A stretch of DNA of 64,000 nucleotides from JAAFHI01 sp039793685 (GCA_039793685.1 JBDRAL010000049.1:124001-188000), one strand, 5' to 3'; positions 25,837 to 33,962 are shown, numbered from the stretch's first letter. Notes: generated by a model from the sequence alone, not told the origin. Program-made: numbers and translations.

Positions 25837-26787
25837 ATGAAAATCGGCGTGCTTGTCGGGCGTGAGAACACCTTTCCGCCCGCGCTTATCGAACGCATCA
25901 ACAATCAATCCGCGGAAACCGGCGTCACCGCCGAGTACTGCACCATCGGCGGCATCCGGATGGACGGCCCGTCGCCCTATTCGGTCATCGTGGACCGCAT
26001 CTCGCACGAAATTCCGTTCTACCGCGCCTATCTGAAGAACGCCTACCTGCACGGCGCGGTCATCGTGAACAATCCGTTCTGGTGGTCGTCGGACGACAAG
26101 TTCTTCAACTACGCGATGGCGGCCAAGCTGGGCGTCGCGATTCCGAAGACGGTCCTGCTGCCGCAGAAGGAATACATGGAGCGCATCACGTCGCAGTCGC
26201 TGCGGAATCTCGAATTCCCGCTCGACTGGCAGTCCATCGTGGACTACGTCGGGTTGCCCGCGATCCTCAAGCCGCACGACGGCGGCGGCTGGCGCGATGT
26301 CTACCGCATCAACTCGCTGGACGAACTGATTCAGGTCTACGACCGGACCGGCCAGCTCTGCATGACGTTGCAGGAATTCGTGAAATTCGACCGCTATGTG
26401 CGCTGCTACTGCATTGGCAAGCAGGACGTGCTGATCATGCCGTACGACCCGACGCGGCCCTATCCGAATCAGTACGTTGACGCCCGCCCCGAGGACTACC
26501 TCGAACCGGAGCTTTTCGAGCGCGTCAACCGCGAGTGCAAGCTGCTGTGCGAAGCGCTCGGCTACGACATCAACACGGTCGAGTTCGCGATCCGCGACGG
26601 CATTCCCTACGCCATCGACTTCATGAACCCGGCCCCCGACGCGGATTCCTTCTCGGTCGGCCCGGTCAACTTCGAATGGATGGTGAGCACGGTGAGCAGC
26701 ATGCTCATCCGGATTGCCAAGGAAGGCCGCCCGGCGGAACGGACGCACACCTACCGCTGGCAGGAACTCATCAACGAGAAGAAGTAG
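25837..26787 (+). CDS. RimK-like ATP-grasp ligase
   Basis: 316 residues; the ATG at 25837 has GAGGAA 9 nt upstream. ATP-grasp carboxylate-amine ligase: a pre-ATP-grasp N-lobe (1-95), then PAILKPHDGGGWRDVYRI (about 147-164, nucleotide lysine and Gly-rich loop), LQEFVKFDRYVRCYCIG (about 185-201), and Mg-binding acid/Asn residues in NTVEFAIRDG and YAIDFMNPAPD (about 265-285). It probably activates a carboxylate as acyl-phosphate to make an amide or peptide bond. It heads a cluster with a second ATP-grasp and a YbdK ligase. Confidence 0.85.
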   Translation: MKIGVLVGRENTFPPALIERINNQSAETGVTAEYCTIGGIRMDGPSPYSVIVDRISHEIPFYRAYLKNAYLHGAVIVNNPFWWSSDDKFFNYAMAAKLGVAIPKTVLLPQKEYMERITSQSLRNLEFPLDWQSIVDYVGLPAILKPHDGGGWRDVYRINSLDELIQVYDRTGQLCMTLQEFVKFDRYVRCYCIGKQDVLIMPYDPTRPYPNQYVDARPEDYLEPELFERVNRECKLLCEALGYDINTVEFAIRDGIPYAIDFMNPAPDADSFSVGPVNFEWMVSTVSSMLIRIAKEGRPAERTHTYRWQELINEKK

Positions 26788-26859
26788 TACCCGCGAGGCG
26801 GACGCGGCTGCTGGTCGCGTCCGCCTCGTTTTTCATCGTTCCGGAAAGTTCATCGCCCC

Positions 26860-27513
26860 ATGACCGCTTCCGCCCGACGCGCCGAAATTGCCGATTCGGT
26901 TTATCCGCCGCTCAACGCGCGTCGGCTCAAGTCGTTGCGGGCGACCCCGGATCACCCGTGGTCGGATGAGGAATTTTTTGCTTTTTGTCGCGAGAATGAA
27001 GGCTGGCGCATTGAGCAGAATTCCGAAGGGGAAATTGAAATCATGTCGCCGACCGGCGGACAGACTGGCTATCGAAATATCGCCATTGCATCAAAACTTT
27101 TTAATTGGGCCGAACGTGACGGAACGGGCAAAGCCTTCGACTCCTCGACGCTGTTCAAGTTTTCCAACCGCGCCAAACGTTCGCCCGACGCGGCCTGGGT
27201 TTTACAGACTCGTCTGGATGCGCTGACGGACGACGAGTGCGACGGACCGCTTCCGCTCTGCCCCGATTTCGTCATCGAACTGCGCTCGAAAACCGATTCC
27301 CTGAAAGCCCTGCACGCCAAGATGCGCGAATACATCGCGAACGGCGCGCGCCTCGGCTGGCTGATCGACCCGACGAAACGCACGGTTCACGTCTACCGTC
27401 CGGACCGCGAACCGGAAATCGTTGTCGAACCGAAGAAAATGTACGGCAAACCCGAACTGCCGGGCTTCACGCTCGACGCGGACACGATGTTCGCCTCGCT
27501 GAAACGGCGGTAA
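26860..27513 (+). CDS. Uma2-family (DUF820) putative endonuclease
   Basis: 217 residues with the PD-(D/E)xK-like core of the Uma2 family: WSDEEFFAFCRENEGWRIEQ at the N-terminus, EIEIMSPTGGQTG (about 58-70), the catalytic-type SPDAAWV (about 108-114), FVIELRSKTDS (about 136-146, E-x-K equivalent), and LGWLIDPTKRTVHVYRP (about 167-183). Uma2 genes are widespread orphan nucleases of unknown role. It is inserted between the two ATP-grasp genes of the amidoligase cluster, 72 bp after the first and 38 bp before the second, so it may be a later arrival. Confidence 0.88.
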   Translation: MTASARRAEIADSVYPPLNARRLKSLRATPDHPWSDEEFFAFCRENEGWRIEQNSEGEIEIMSPTGGQTGYRNIAIASKLFNWAERDGTGKAFDSSTLFKFSNRAKRSPDAAWVLQTRLDALTDDECDGPLPLCPDFVIELRSKTDSLKALHAKMREYIANGARLGWLIDPTKRTVHVYRPDREPEIVVEPKKMYGKPELPGFTLDADTMFASLKRR

Positions 27514-27551
27514 TCCATCACGGCTTCATCTTTCTTTTCCCCCGGAACGCC

Positions 27552-28895
27552 ATGCTCAACGACGCCATTTCCTACTACAACGACCTGCTCAACGCTTCGC
27601 CCGACACGCTCGCCGAAGCGCGCGAATTCATCTCGTCGCGGATCGAATCCGAAAAGATGATCTTTGGCGGACGCCCACTTTCGCCGTACCTTCGTCCGCA
27701 TTTCGTGACGGCGGCGCAGTGGCGCTATCTGTGCGAGGAGTGCGCGAAAATCTGGGAATGCGTCGAAGTCGTCGGACGCGCGGCGATGACGCAGCGGCGG
27801 CTTTACGCCGACCTCGGGATCACGCCGGGCGAGGCCGAGCTGATTGAAATCGACCCTGGCTATTCCGGCATTTCGATTACATCGCGGCTCGATTCGTTTC
27901 TGACCGACAGTTCCTTTGCCTTCGTCGAACTCAACGCCGAAAACCCGGCGGGGATTTCCTACTGCGAGGTCATGGCGCGGGTCTATATGGAAATGCCGCT
28001 GATGAAGAAATTCGTCGAGAAGTATCCGGTGACGCCGCTTTACGCGCGGCATCTGATGCTCGACACGCTGCTCACGGCCTACAAGGAATGGAGCGGCGGC
28101 GGTGAAAAACCGCGCATCGCCATCGTGGACTGGGAAGGGCTGCCGACCCAGTGCGAGTTCGAGCAGTTCAAGGAGTATTTCAATCGCGAAGGCTACGAGT
28201 GCGAAATCCTCGCGCCGGAAAAGCTCGACTACACCGACGGCAAGCTGCGCGGCGGCGACTTCGAAATCGACCTCGTCTACCGGCGCGTACTGACCAACGA
28301 CATTCTCGAAAAGCCCGCCGAGTGCAAGGCGCTCATCGACGCCTACCGGAATCACGACGTTTGCGTGGTCAACGGCTTCCGGACGAAATTCGTCCACAAG
28401 AAAATGTTCTTCGGCGTCCTGACCGACGAAAAGAACGCGCACTTCTTCACCGACGCGCAGCGCGAGGCCATCCGGGCGCACATTCCGTGGACGCGCCGCG
28501 CCGCCGACGTGAAGACGACCTACAACGGCACCGACATCGACCTGCTTACCTTCTGCCGCGAAAACCGCGACCGGCTGGTGTTGAAGCCGAACGACGAATA
28601 CGGCGGCAAGGGCATCTTCATCGGCTGGGAATCGAGCCCGTCCGAATGGGACGACGCGATTCAGGTCGCGCTCGGCAGCGACTATCTCGTACAGGAAAAG
28701 GTCGTGACCGCGCACGAGATCTTCCCGCACTTCACGCCCGAGGGCGAAGTGACTTTCATCGAACAGCTCGTGGACCTCGATCCGCTGCTCTTTTTCGGCA
28801 AGGTCGGAGGGGCGTTCACGCGGCTGTCGAGCACGGCGCTGTGCAACGTGACGTCCGGCGGCGGAATGGTGCCGACGTTTGTGTTGAATGATTGA
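27552..28895 (+). CDS. Circularly permuted ATP-grasp protein
   Basis: 447 residues. The order of motifs is that of circularly permuted ATP-grasp ligases: an acidic substrate/Mg segment FVELNAENPAGISYCEVMAR (about 120-139) comes before the nucleotide-binding lysine and Gly-rich loop LVLKPNDEYGGKGIFIGW (about 343-360) and VQEKV (about 384-388). Relatives include glutathionylspermidine synthase-like and peptide-forming enzymes. With the RimK-like and YbdK genes it forms a set of three amide-bond-forming enzymes. Product unknown. Confidence 0.85.
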   Translation: MLNDAISYYNDLLNASPDTLAEAREFISSRIESEKMIFGGRPLSPYLRPHFVTAAQWRYLCEECAKIWECVEVVGRAAMTQRRLYADLGITPGEAELIEIDPGYSGISITSRLDSFLTDSSFAFVELNAENPAGISYCEVMARVYMEMPLMKKFVEKYPVTPLYARHLMLDTLLTAYKEWSGGGEKPRIAIVDWEGLPTQCEFEQFKEYFNREGYECEILAPEKLDYTDGKLRGGDFEIDLVYRRVLTNDILEKPAECKALIDAYRNHDVCVVNGFRTKFVHKKMFFGVLTDEKNAHFFTDAQREAIRAHIPWTRRAADVKTTYNGTDIDLLTFCRENRDRLVLKPNDEYGGKGIFIGWESSPSEWDDAIQVALGSDYLVQEKVVTAHEIFPHFTPEGEVTFIEQLVDLDPLLFFGKVGGAFTRLSSTALCNVTSGGGMVPTFVLND

Positions 28896-28906
28896 GAAAG
28901 CCAGGC

Positions 28907-29449
28907 ATGCGATATCAAACGATTGAGGCAACGGTGGATTTGACTCTTCAGGAATATCTTCGATGTTCCTTCGCGGTTTTTTTTAAAAGTCGTCGGCAAA
29001 TTTTCTTATTTTTTTCAATCCCCGTCTTCCTCTCCGTTTTGCTCTGCCATGTCGTTTACACGACCGTACAAAGCGGCTCTCCCCTCTTTGTAAATAAAAA
29101 CTTGCCAATCCTCATATACTTTTTGTTTCTCCTCATCTATCCATTGATCTTTGTGACTACCTATTTTGGCGCCAAAAAGCAGATGGCAACGAATAGCTAC
29201 TTCAAGTTCCCTCAGAAGTTTGTTTTTTCCGATGCGGGTATTGGCGTTTCCAATCCATCCAGTTCCTCGCACACGGATTGGAGCAATATTCGTGAAGTGA
29301 GAGAAACCAAAACCCTATTTTTATTGTTGTCAGGTACTCATCATGGCTTTTTTATCCCGAAACGCTGTTTCCAGAACCAGGCGGCCATTCCGGAATTTCG
29401 TGCCTTGCTGGCGGCGGAACTTGGGGCCAAAGCAAAGTTGAAAGCCTGA
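28907..29449 (+). CDS. Two-helix membrane protein, YcxB-like
   Basis: 180 residues from the ATG at 28907; a TTG at 28892 is an alternative start. Two membrane helices (about 32-55 and 66-90) are followed by a C-terminal beta domain (FVFSDAGIGVSNPSSSSHTDW, then FFIPKRCF), the layout of YcxB-like proteins, whose role is unknown. The DNA is clearly more AT-rich than its neighbours, so it may be acquired or under relaxed codon bias. It lies 11 bp after the circularly permuted ATP-grasp gene, inside the amidoligase cluster. Confidence 0.6.
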   Translation: MRYQTIEATVDLTLQEYLRCSFAVFFKSRRQIFLFFSIPVFLSVLLCHVVYTTVQSGSPLFVNKNLPILIYFLFLLIYPLIFVTTYFGAKKQMATNSYFKFPQKFVFSDAGIGVSNPSSSSHTDWSNIREVRETKTLFLLLSGTHHGFFIPKRCFQNQAAIPEFRALLAAELGAKAKLKA

Positions 29450-29460
29450 AAGTGATTTCG

Positions 29461-29631
29461 ATGTTTGTTCCAGTTTTCCTTTTCAATTTTTTCATTCGAA
29501 TCGCGCTCGACATCCCGGCCCGCGGTGCCAACGTTGAAAACGGACGCATGATCGGGCGCATCATCGGATTCATCATCGGTGGTCTGGCCGCGTTTCTGGT
29601 TCTGCGGTGGCTCTCGAAGCGGAAGAAGTAA
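29461..29631 (+). CDS. Small membrane protein, 56 residues
   Basis: Open frame from the ATG at 29461 to TAA at 29629, 11 bp after the YcxB-like gene. It has a hydrophobic N-terminus (FVPVFLFNFFIRIAL), a polar centre, a second hydrophobic stretch with a glycine pattern (GRIIGFIIGGLAAFLVL) and a basic end (RWLSKRKK). This positive-inside pattern supports a real membrane peptide. No clear Shine-Dalgarno (AAGTGA is weak). No family recognised. The 199 bp after it, up to the YbdK gene, show no clear gene. Confidence 0.45.
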   Translation: MFVPVFLFNFFIRIALDIPARGANVENGRMIGRIIGFIIGGLAAFLVLRWLSKRKK

Positions 29632-29830
29632 CCCCAGACGGGGACAAATATTTACCAAGGCGTCGAGTTCGACGGACCGTCGCTCCGCCAAGTCTGAAGG
29701 CTCACAAGAGGAATCGGTTTCATTCGCCCTGATCTTTTTTCGGTCGCCGCTTGTACACGTCGCTTTTCCAAAGTCACCTTATGCGCCGCGGCCGTATTGA
29801 TCCATTTCAAACCCTGTCCGGAGAAAACCA

Positions 29831-30937
29831 ATGGCTCAGGAATTCACCATCGGTATCGAAGAAGAATTTCAGATTATCGACCCGAAGACCCGCGAACTGC
29901 GCTCCCGCGTCGCGGAAATCCTCGAAGAAGGCATGATGATGCTCGGCGAGCAGCTCAAGCCCGAAATGCACCAGTCGATGATCGAAGTCGGCACCGGCAT
30001 CTGCAAGAACGTGCAGGAAGCCCGCGCCGACATCACGAAACTTCGCCGTACGCTTGCGCTACTCGCGAAAAAGAAAGACCTGATGATCGTGGCCGCGTCC
30101 ACGCATCCCTTCTCCCACTGGAAGGATCAGGACATCACGCCCAATGAGCGTTACTACCAGCTCATCGAGGAAATGCAGCAACTGGCGCGGGCGCTCTCGA
30201 TCTACGGCCTGCACGTCCACGTCGGCGTCGAAAGCCGCGAGGACGCCATCCACATCATGAACGCGGCCCGTTACTTCCTGCCGCACGTTCTGGCGCTTTC
30301 GACCAGTTCGCCGTTCTGGATCGGCCGCAACACGGGCCTCAAGTCGTACCGCTCGGAAGTCTTCAAACAGTTTCCGCGCACCGACATTCCCGACTACTAC
30401 AGCTCGGCGGGCGAGTTCGACAACTACGTCAAGCTGCTCGTCAAGACGGGCTGCATCAACGACGGAAAGAAAATCTGGTGGGACGTCCGTCCGCACCCGC
30501 ACTTCCCGACGCTCGAATTCCGCATCTGCGACCTGCCGTCGCGCGTGGACGAGGTCATCTGCATCGCGGCCATCTTCCAGGCCATCGTCGCGAAGCTCTA
30601 CAAGCTGCTCAAGCAGAACATGGGCTTCCGCCTCTATCGCCGCGCCCTGATTCAGGAAAACAAGTGGCGCGCGGTGCGCTACGGCCTGGACGGCAAGCTC
30701 ATCGACTTCGGCAAGCAGTCGGAAGTTCCGGTCAAGGACCTGATTCTCGAACTGCTCGAATTCATCGACGACGTGGTTGACGAACTCGGCAGCCGCAAGG
30801 ACATCGAGTACGTCCACACCATCTTCAAGACCGGCACCAGCGCCGACCGCCAGTTGCGCGTTTTCGAGGAAACCAACGACCTCCACGCCGTCGTGGACAA
30901 TCTCGCCAAGGAAACGCTCGAAGGCGTGCTTGATTGA
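29831..30937 (+). CDS. YbdK-type carboxylate-amine ligase (GCS2 family)
   Basis: 368 residues; ATG with GGAGAAAA upstream. Glutamate-cysteine ligase type 2 fold (COG2170): opens with FTIGIEEEFQIID, followed by MHQSMIEVGTGICKN (about 53-67), STHPFSHWKDQD (about 93-104), LHVHVGV (about 130-136, metal ligands), and TLEFRICDLPSRVDE (about 227-241). E. coli YbdK has weak glutamate-cysteine ligase activity, but most members join unknown acid-amine pairs. Third amide-forming enzyme of the cluster with the two ATP-grasp genes. Heptamer repeats begin at its stop. Confidence 0.93.
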   Translation: MAQEFTIGIEEEFQIIDPKTRELRSRVAEILEEGMMMLGEQLKPEMHQSMIEVGTGICKNVQEARADITKLRRTLALLAKKKDLMIVAASTHPFSHWKDQDITPNERYYQLIEEMQQLARALSIYGLHVHVGVESREDAIHIMNAARYFLPHVLALSTSSPFWIGRNTGLKSYRSEVFKQFPRTDIPDYYSSAGEFDNYVKLLVKTGCINDGKKIWWDVRPHPHFPTLEFRICDLPSRVDEVICIAAIFQAIVAKLYKLLKQNMGFRLYRRALIQENKWRAVRYGLDGKLIDFGKQSEVPVKDLILELLEFIDDVVDELGSRKDIEYVHTIFKTGTSADRQLRVFEETNDLHAVVDNLAKETLEGVLD

Positions 30938-31133
30938 AGATTGAAGATTGAAGATTTTCGATTGCAGATTGCAGATTTTTGATTGCAGATTTCGAAGAGG
31001 ATCAAAGGATTCGAGAATCTCCGATGATTGATTCTTCAATCGAAAATCTTCAATCAAAAATCGAGACTCAAAAGTCGAGACTCAAAAGCCTTCAATCGAA
31101 AATCTGAAATCTTCAATCTTCAATCAAAAATTA
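30935..31133. repeat. Heptamer repeats GAAGATT/AATCTTC with inverse copies
   Basis: ATTGAAG and GATTGCA units (30935-30990), then inverse CAATCTTC/CGAAAAT units and CTCAAAAGTCGAGA units. This fills the gap between the YbdK-like gene and the DUF962 gene. Confidence 0.9.
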
Positions 31134-31150
31134 AGGGGGGGAGGTTTGAT

Positions 31151-31474
31151 ATGGCCAGCAACAGTGCCGCCGCCGTCCGCTTCGCGAGCTTTCGCGAGTT
31201 CTACCCGTTTTATCTGGGCGAGCATTCGAACCTCGCGTGCCGCCGCCTGCATTTCATCGGCAGTACGCTGGTGCTGGCCGTCATCGTCGCGGCGATTGCC
31301 CTCCGCAACCCGTGGTTGCTGTTCGCGATTCCCTTCTGCGGGTACGGCTTCGCCTGGGTCGGTCATTTCTTCTTCGAACACAACCGGCCCGCGACCTTTA
31401 CCTATCCGCTGTGGAGCCTGATGGGCGACTGGGTGATGTACTGGCAGATCCTCACCGGGCGCATCCGCTTCTGA
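31151..31474 (+). CDS. DUF962/Mpo1-like membrane protein
   Basis: 107 residues; the ATG at 31151 follows a strong GGGGGGGAGG site. It opens with FASFREFYPFYLGEHSN, continues with CRRLHFIGSTL, then membrane helices (about 36-56, and 58-74 with CGYGFAWVGHFFFEHNRPAT) and YPLWSLMGDWVMYW. The conserved His residues match the DUF962 family, to which yeast Mpo1, a 2-hydroxy fatty acid dioxygenase, belongs. A role in lipid oxidation is possible but untested for short bacterial members. Confidence 0.85.
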   Translation: MASNSAAAVRFASFREFYPFYLGEHSNLACRRLHFIGSTLVLAVIVAAIALRNPWLLFAIPFCGYGFAWVGHFFFEHNRPATFTYPLWSLMGDWVMYWQILTGRIRF

Positions 31475-31498
31475 AGCGCACCTTCAAGATTTTCAAAA

Positions 31499-31540
31499 GA
31501 AAACCGCCTCGTCACAGAAATTTGTGACGAGGCGGTTTTC
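31499..31540. terminator. Bidirectional intrinsic terminator
   Basis: GAAAACCGCCTCGTCACA (31499-31516), loop GAAATT, and the exact inverse (31523-31540). An 18-bp perfect stem with A/T runs on both sides sits between the convergent DUF962 and smpB genes. Confidence 0.93.
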
Positions 31541-31560
31541 CTTTGAACGTGAAGTTTTTC

Positions 31561-32016
31561 CTACCGCCGCTCCTTGAGCATCGCGCGGGTTTCGCGTTCC
31601 ACGTCGCGGCGCATTTCGGTTTCGCGCTTGTCGTAGTTCTTCTTCCCTTTGGCGACGCCGATTTCGGCTTTCACGCGGCCATTCTTGAAATACAACTTCG
31701 TCGGGACGATGGTCAGCCCGCGTTCCATGATCGCCTGACTGAGCTTGGCAATTTCGCGCTTGTGCAGCAGCAGGCGGCGCGTCCGCAGCGGGTCATGGTT
31801 TTGGCGGTTGCCGTGGCTGTACGGGCTGATGTGCGCGTTCATCAGCCAGGCCTCCCCGTCGCGAACCGTGACGTAGGCTTCCTTCGCCGTGATGCGCCCC
31901 TCCCGCAGCGCCTTCACCTCCGTGCCGACCAGTTCGATGCCCGCTTCGTAGGTTTCAAGAATGTGGTAGTGAAAATAGGCGTCGCGATTCGATGCGATGG
32001 TTTTGATGTTATCCAT
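31561..32016 (-). CDS. smpB: SsrA-binding protein SmpB
   Basis: Binds tmRNA and delivers it to stalled ribosomes for trans-translation. 151 residues, standard length. Family landmarks: YHILETYEAGIELVGTEVKA (about 17-36), YVTVRDGEAWLMNAHISPY (about 48-66), and RTRRLLLHKREI (about 78-89), with a basic C-terminal tail ending ETRAMLKERR that occupies the decoding centre. No ssrA gene was seen within several hundred bases. The region upstream carries heptamer repeats. Confidence 0.97.
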   Translation of the reverse strand: MDNIKTIASNRDAYFHYHILETYEAGIELVGTEVKALREGRITAKEAYVTVRDGEAWLMNAHISPYSHGNRQNHDPLRTRRLLLHKREIAKLSQAIMERGLTIVPTKLYFKNGRVKAEIGVAKGKKNYDKRETEMRRDVERETRAMLKERR

Positions 32017-32018
32017 AA

Positions 32019-32062
32019 AAGGTGTCGGGTATCGGGTGTCCGGTTTCAGGTTCTTGGTCTTG
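32019..32062. repeat. Heptamer block of GGTGTCG/TTGGGTT types
   Basis: AAGGTGTCGGGTATCGGGTG repeats the 8404-8435 block almost exactly and sits directly upstream of smpB. Inverse copies at 32128-32165. Confidence 0.9.
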
Positions 32063-32119
32063 GGTTTTGGGTGACTTCAGGCCACAAGGAACTTTTATAC
32101 TGATGAAACCGGTGAAAGT

Positions 32120-33241
32120 TCAAAGTTTTTCACCTGACACCCGACACCCGACACCTGAAACCTGGTAAAGCGTTGTCCTCCGCGCCGGGACCAGTCCTTC
32201 CCTGAGGACGGTCGCGGCTAGCTCGGTCGCGGCAGTATACGCCCCGAAGGCCGATCCCGCACGGTTGGAAATTTCTTCTTCGAGCAACGTGCCGCCGATG
32301 TCGTCCGCGCCGCAGTGGAGACTGCGCGCCGCCATCGCCACGCCGCGTTTGACCCAGCCGAGTTGAACGTGCGGAATCGCCGCGCCGAAAAAGAGGCGCG
32401 CCACGGCGACCATCAGTAAAACCTCGTCGTCGTCGGGTTCGCGGCGGGCGGTGGCGCGTCCGAGGGGGGCGACCGGCGCGATGAACGGCAGCGGGATGAA
32501 CTCGGTGAAGCCGCCGGTTTCGTGTTGCAGATTGCGGAGAATGTCGAGATGGCGCGCGCGGTCGTGCAGGGTTTCGAGGTGGCCGAACATCATCGTCGAG
32601 GTGCTGGGCGTGCCGACCCGATGCGCCGTCCCCACGATTTCAAGCCAGCGGCTCGCGGAAATTTTTTCCGGACAGATGCGCGAACGCACCGGTTCGACGA
32701 GCAGTTCCGCCGCCGTCCCGCAGAGCGATCCGTGACCGGCGACCTTCAGTTCTTCGAAAATTGAAGGCAATGAACGTCCGCTCACGTCCTGAATGTGCGC
32801 GATTTCCTGCGGCGAATAGGCGTGGAGATGAATTTCCGGGAAGGCGCGTTTCAGTTCGCGCATCAGGTCGAAGTAGTACGACACCGGCAGGTTCGGATTG
32901 ATGCCGCCCTGAATCGTGACTTCCGAAATATCGTGCGACCGACGGTACTTCCCCACTTTTTCAACAACTTCGTCAATCGCGTGCGCGTAGGCGTCGCGCT
33001 CGCCCGCGTTGCGACGAAACGCGCAGAACGTGCAGTGGAGTTCGCAGATGTTCGTGAAGTTGAGATTGAGGTTGACCACAAAGGTCACGCGATCGCCCCA
33101 GAGTTTTTCTTTAAAGGCGTTCGCGGCGGCGAAAATGGCCGCGCGGTCGTCCGGGTCGGTCGTGCCGAGCAGCATTTCCGCATCGGCGGCCGACAATGGT
33201 GCGCCGGATTCGGCCCTTTTGAGAACGGTGGCGATGGACAT
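32120..33241 (-). CDS. cofH: CofH-like radical SAM enzyme (5-deazaflavin FO synthase subunit 2)
   Basis: 373 residues. Radical SAM cluster C-x3-C-x2-C is in NICELHCTFCAF (Cys66, Cys70, Cys73). TIQGGINPNLP, HLHAYSPQEI, TMMFGHLET and GGFTEFIPLPF, with DDIGGTLLEEEI late, fit CofH better than the related MqnC/MqnE of menaquinone synthesis (MqnC usually has FTAFIPWPF). CofH condenses a tyrosine-derived radical with 5-amino-6-ribitylaminouracil to make the F0/F420 chromophore. The last about 14 residues (VSGVGCRVSGEKL) are repeat-encoded. A second, truncated copy of its 5' end lies at 34069-34122. No cofG is in the window. Confidence 0.65.
   Translation of the reverse strand: MSIATVLKRAESGAPLSAADAEMLLGTTDPDDRAAIFAAANAFKEKLWGDRVTFVVNLNLNFTNICELHCTFCAFRRNAGERDAYAHAIDEVVEKVGKYRRSHDISEVTIQGGINPNLPVSYYFDLMRELKRAFPEIHLHAYSPQEIAHIQDVSGRSLPSIFEELKVAGHGSLCGTAAELLVEPVRSRICPEKISASRWLEIVGTAHRVGTPSTSTMMFGHLETLHDRARHLDILRNLQHETGGFTEFIPLPFIAPVAPLGRATARREPDDDEVLLMVAVARLFFGAAIPHVQLGWVKRGVAMAARSLHCGADDIGGTLLEEEISNRAGSAFGAYTAATELAATVLREGLVPARRTTLYQVSGVGCRVSGEKL
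32128..32165. repeat. Heptamer block inside the 3' end of the CofH-like gene
   Basis: CACCTGACACCCGACACCCG and related units are translated in frame as VSGVGCRVSGE, nearly the same peptide as the kptA tail. Confidence 0.9.
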
Positions 33242-33245
33242 GGAA
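33192..33245. repeat. Direct repeat flanking the TIR gene, left copy
   Basis: 54 bp covering the first 17 codons of the CofH-like gene. It matches 34069-34122 at 46 of 54 bases by hand count. Confidence 0.85.
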
Positions 33246-33269
33246 GTCCTTTAAAATAACACATTAAGC

Positions 33270-33962
33270 TCACTGCTTTTCCTTCTTATCAGGAATAGCA
33301 AGTTGCTTTTCAAGATCGATTAAATCTTGCTTTATTTGCAGAAGATTTTTTCGATTAATTAAAGAACCGAATTGACTTAAAACAATATCAAGTTCAACTT
33401 TCCTAGATCGCGCTATTATATCTATCAATTTCTGCATTCTCTTTGAGGTATTATCAAATTCTTCCGCCGCCTCTGAAAGCTCGTTGAGTCTTTTTCTTTC
33501 AATTATTCCAAGCTTTTCAATTTGCTGCTCAATCAGAAAGGCTGGTGCACCTAAAGAAGCCTGTAAATTACCTGACTGATGGAGTTCGAAAGTTGCCAAC
33601 GTAACTCCAGCGAGGTCAGAAGGCACTTTGATGCCGGAGTTTCTATCGTAAAGGATAAAGGTTCTCTCCCTTCCTAATCTACCCATAAATAACCCAAGTT
33701 CAAATAAAACATTGTCCCGTGGGGCAGGTGATTCATTACCGCGACTTGAGTTCATGTCATCAGGGGTAAGAACAAGAATTGCAAAGTCAAAACGGTCAAG
33801 CGCATAAACTAACGATTCCAAAGTACCTTGCGTCAAGCCAAAAATACCTTGACTCCAAACCTCAACTTCACAAGAGCGATCAAGTAAAACCTGTAAAGTC
33901 TTTGCAAACTTTAAACCTTCTGCGGAAGAACCAATAAAAACAGATGGACGAATTCGAGTCAT
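33270..33962 (-). CDS. TIR-domain effector (CAP12/Pycsar-type)
   Basis: 230 residues. The N-terminal 150 form a TIR-like nucleotide-binding domain: PSVFIGSSAEGLKFAKTLQ (6-24), FAILVLTPDDM (60-70), and PRDNVLFELGLFMGRLGRER (81-100), with Glu88 at the position of the NAD-cleaving glutamate. A coiled-coil-like C-terminal half follows (ERKRLNELSEAAEEFDNTSK). Homologues are NADase effectors in abortive anti-phage defence. The DNA is much more AT-rich than its surroundings and is flanked by diverged copies of the cofH start, so transfer is likely. No cyclase or other partner gene is present. Confidence 0.8.
   Translation of the reverse strand: MTRIRPSVFIGSSAEGLKFAKTLQVLLDRSCEVEVWSQGIFGLTQGTLESLVYALDRFDFAILVLTPDDMNSSRGNESPAPRDNVLFELGLFMGRLGRERTFILYDRNSGIKVPSDLAGVTLATFELHQSGNLQASLGAPAFLIEQQIEKLGIIERKRLNELSEAAEEFDNTSKRMQKLIDIIARSRKVELDIVLSQFGSLINRKNLLQIKQDLIDLEKQLAIPDKKEKQ

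Noticed and set aside
27393..28931. 512-codon minus-strand frame over the circularly permuted ATP-grasp gene
   Set aside because: Arg/Val/Asp-rich composition typical of an antisense shadow; no recognisable domain.
31541..32119. ssrA (tmRNA) next to smpB
   Set aside because: No tRNA-Ala-like ends or tag reading frame seen around smpB; the space holds heptamer repeats.
32120..33241. MqnC or MqnE of futalosine menaquinone synthesis
   Set aside because: GGFTEFIPLPF and the late GGTLLEEEI segment fit CofH better; kept as an alternative because the families are close.
33270..33962. Complete CBASS or Pycsar operon
   Set aside because: Only the TIR effector is present; no nucleotidyl cyclase, ubiquitin-like or HORMA gene lies in the window.
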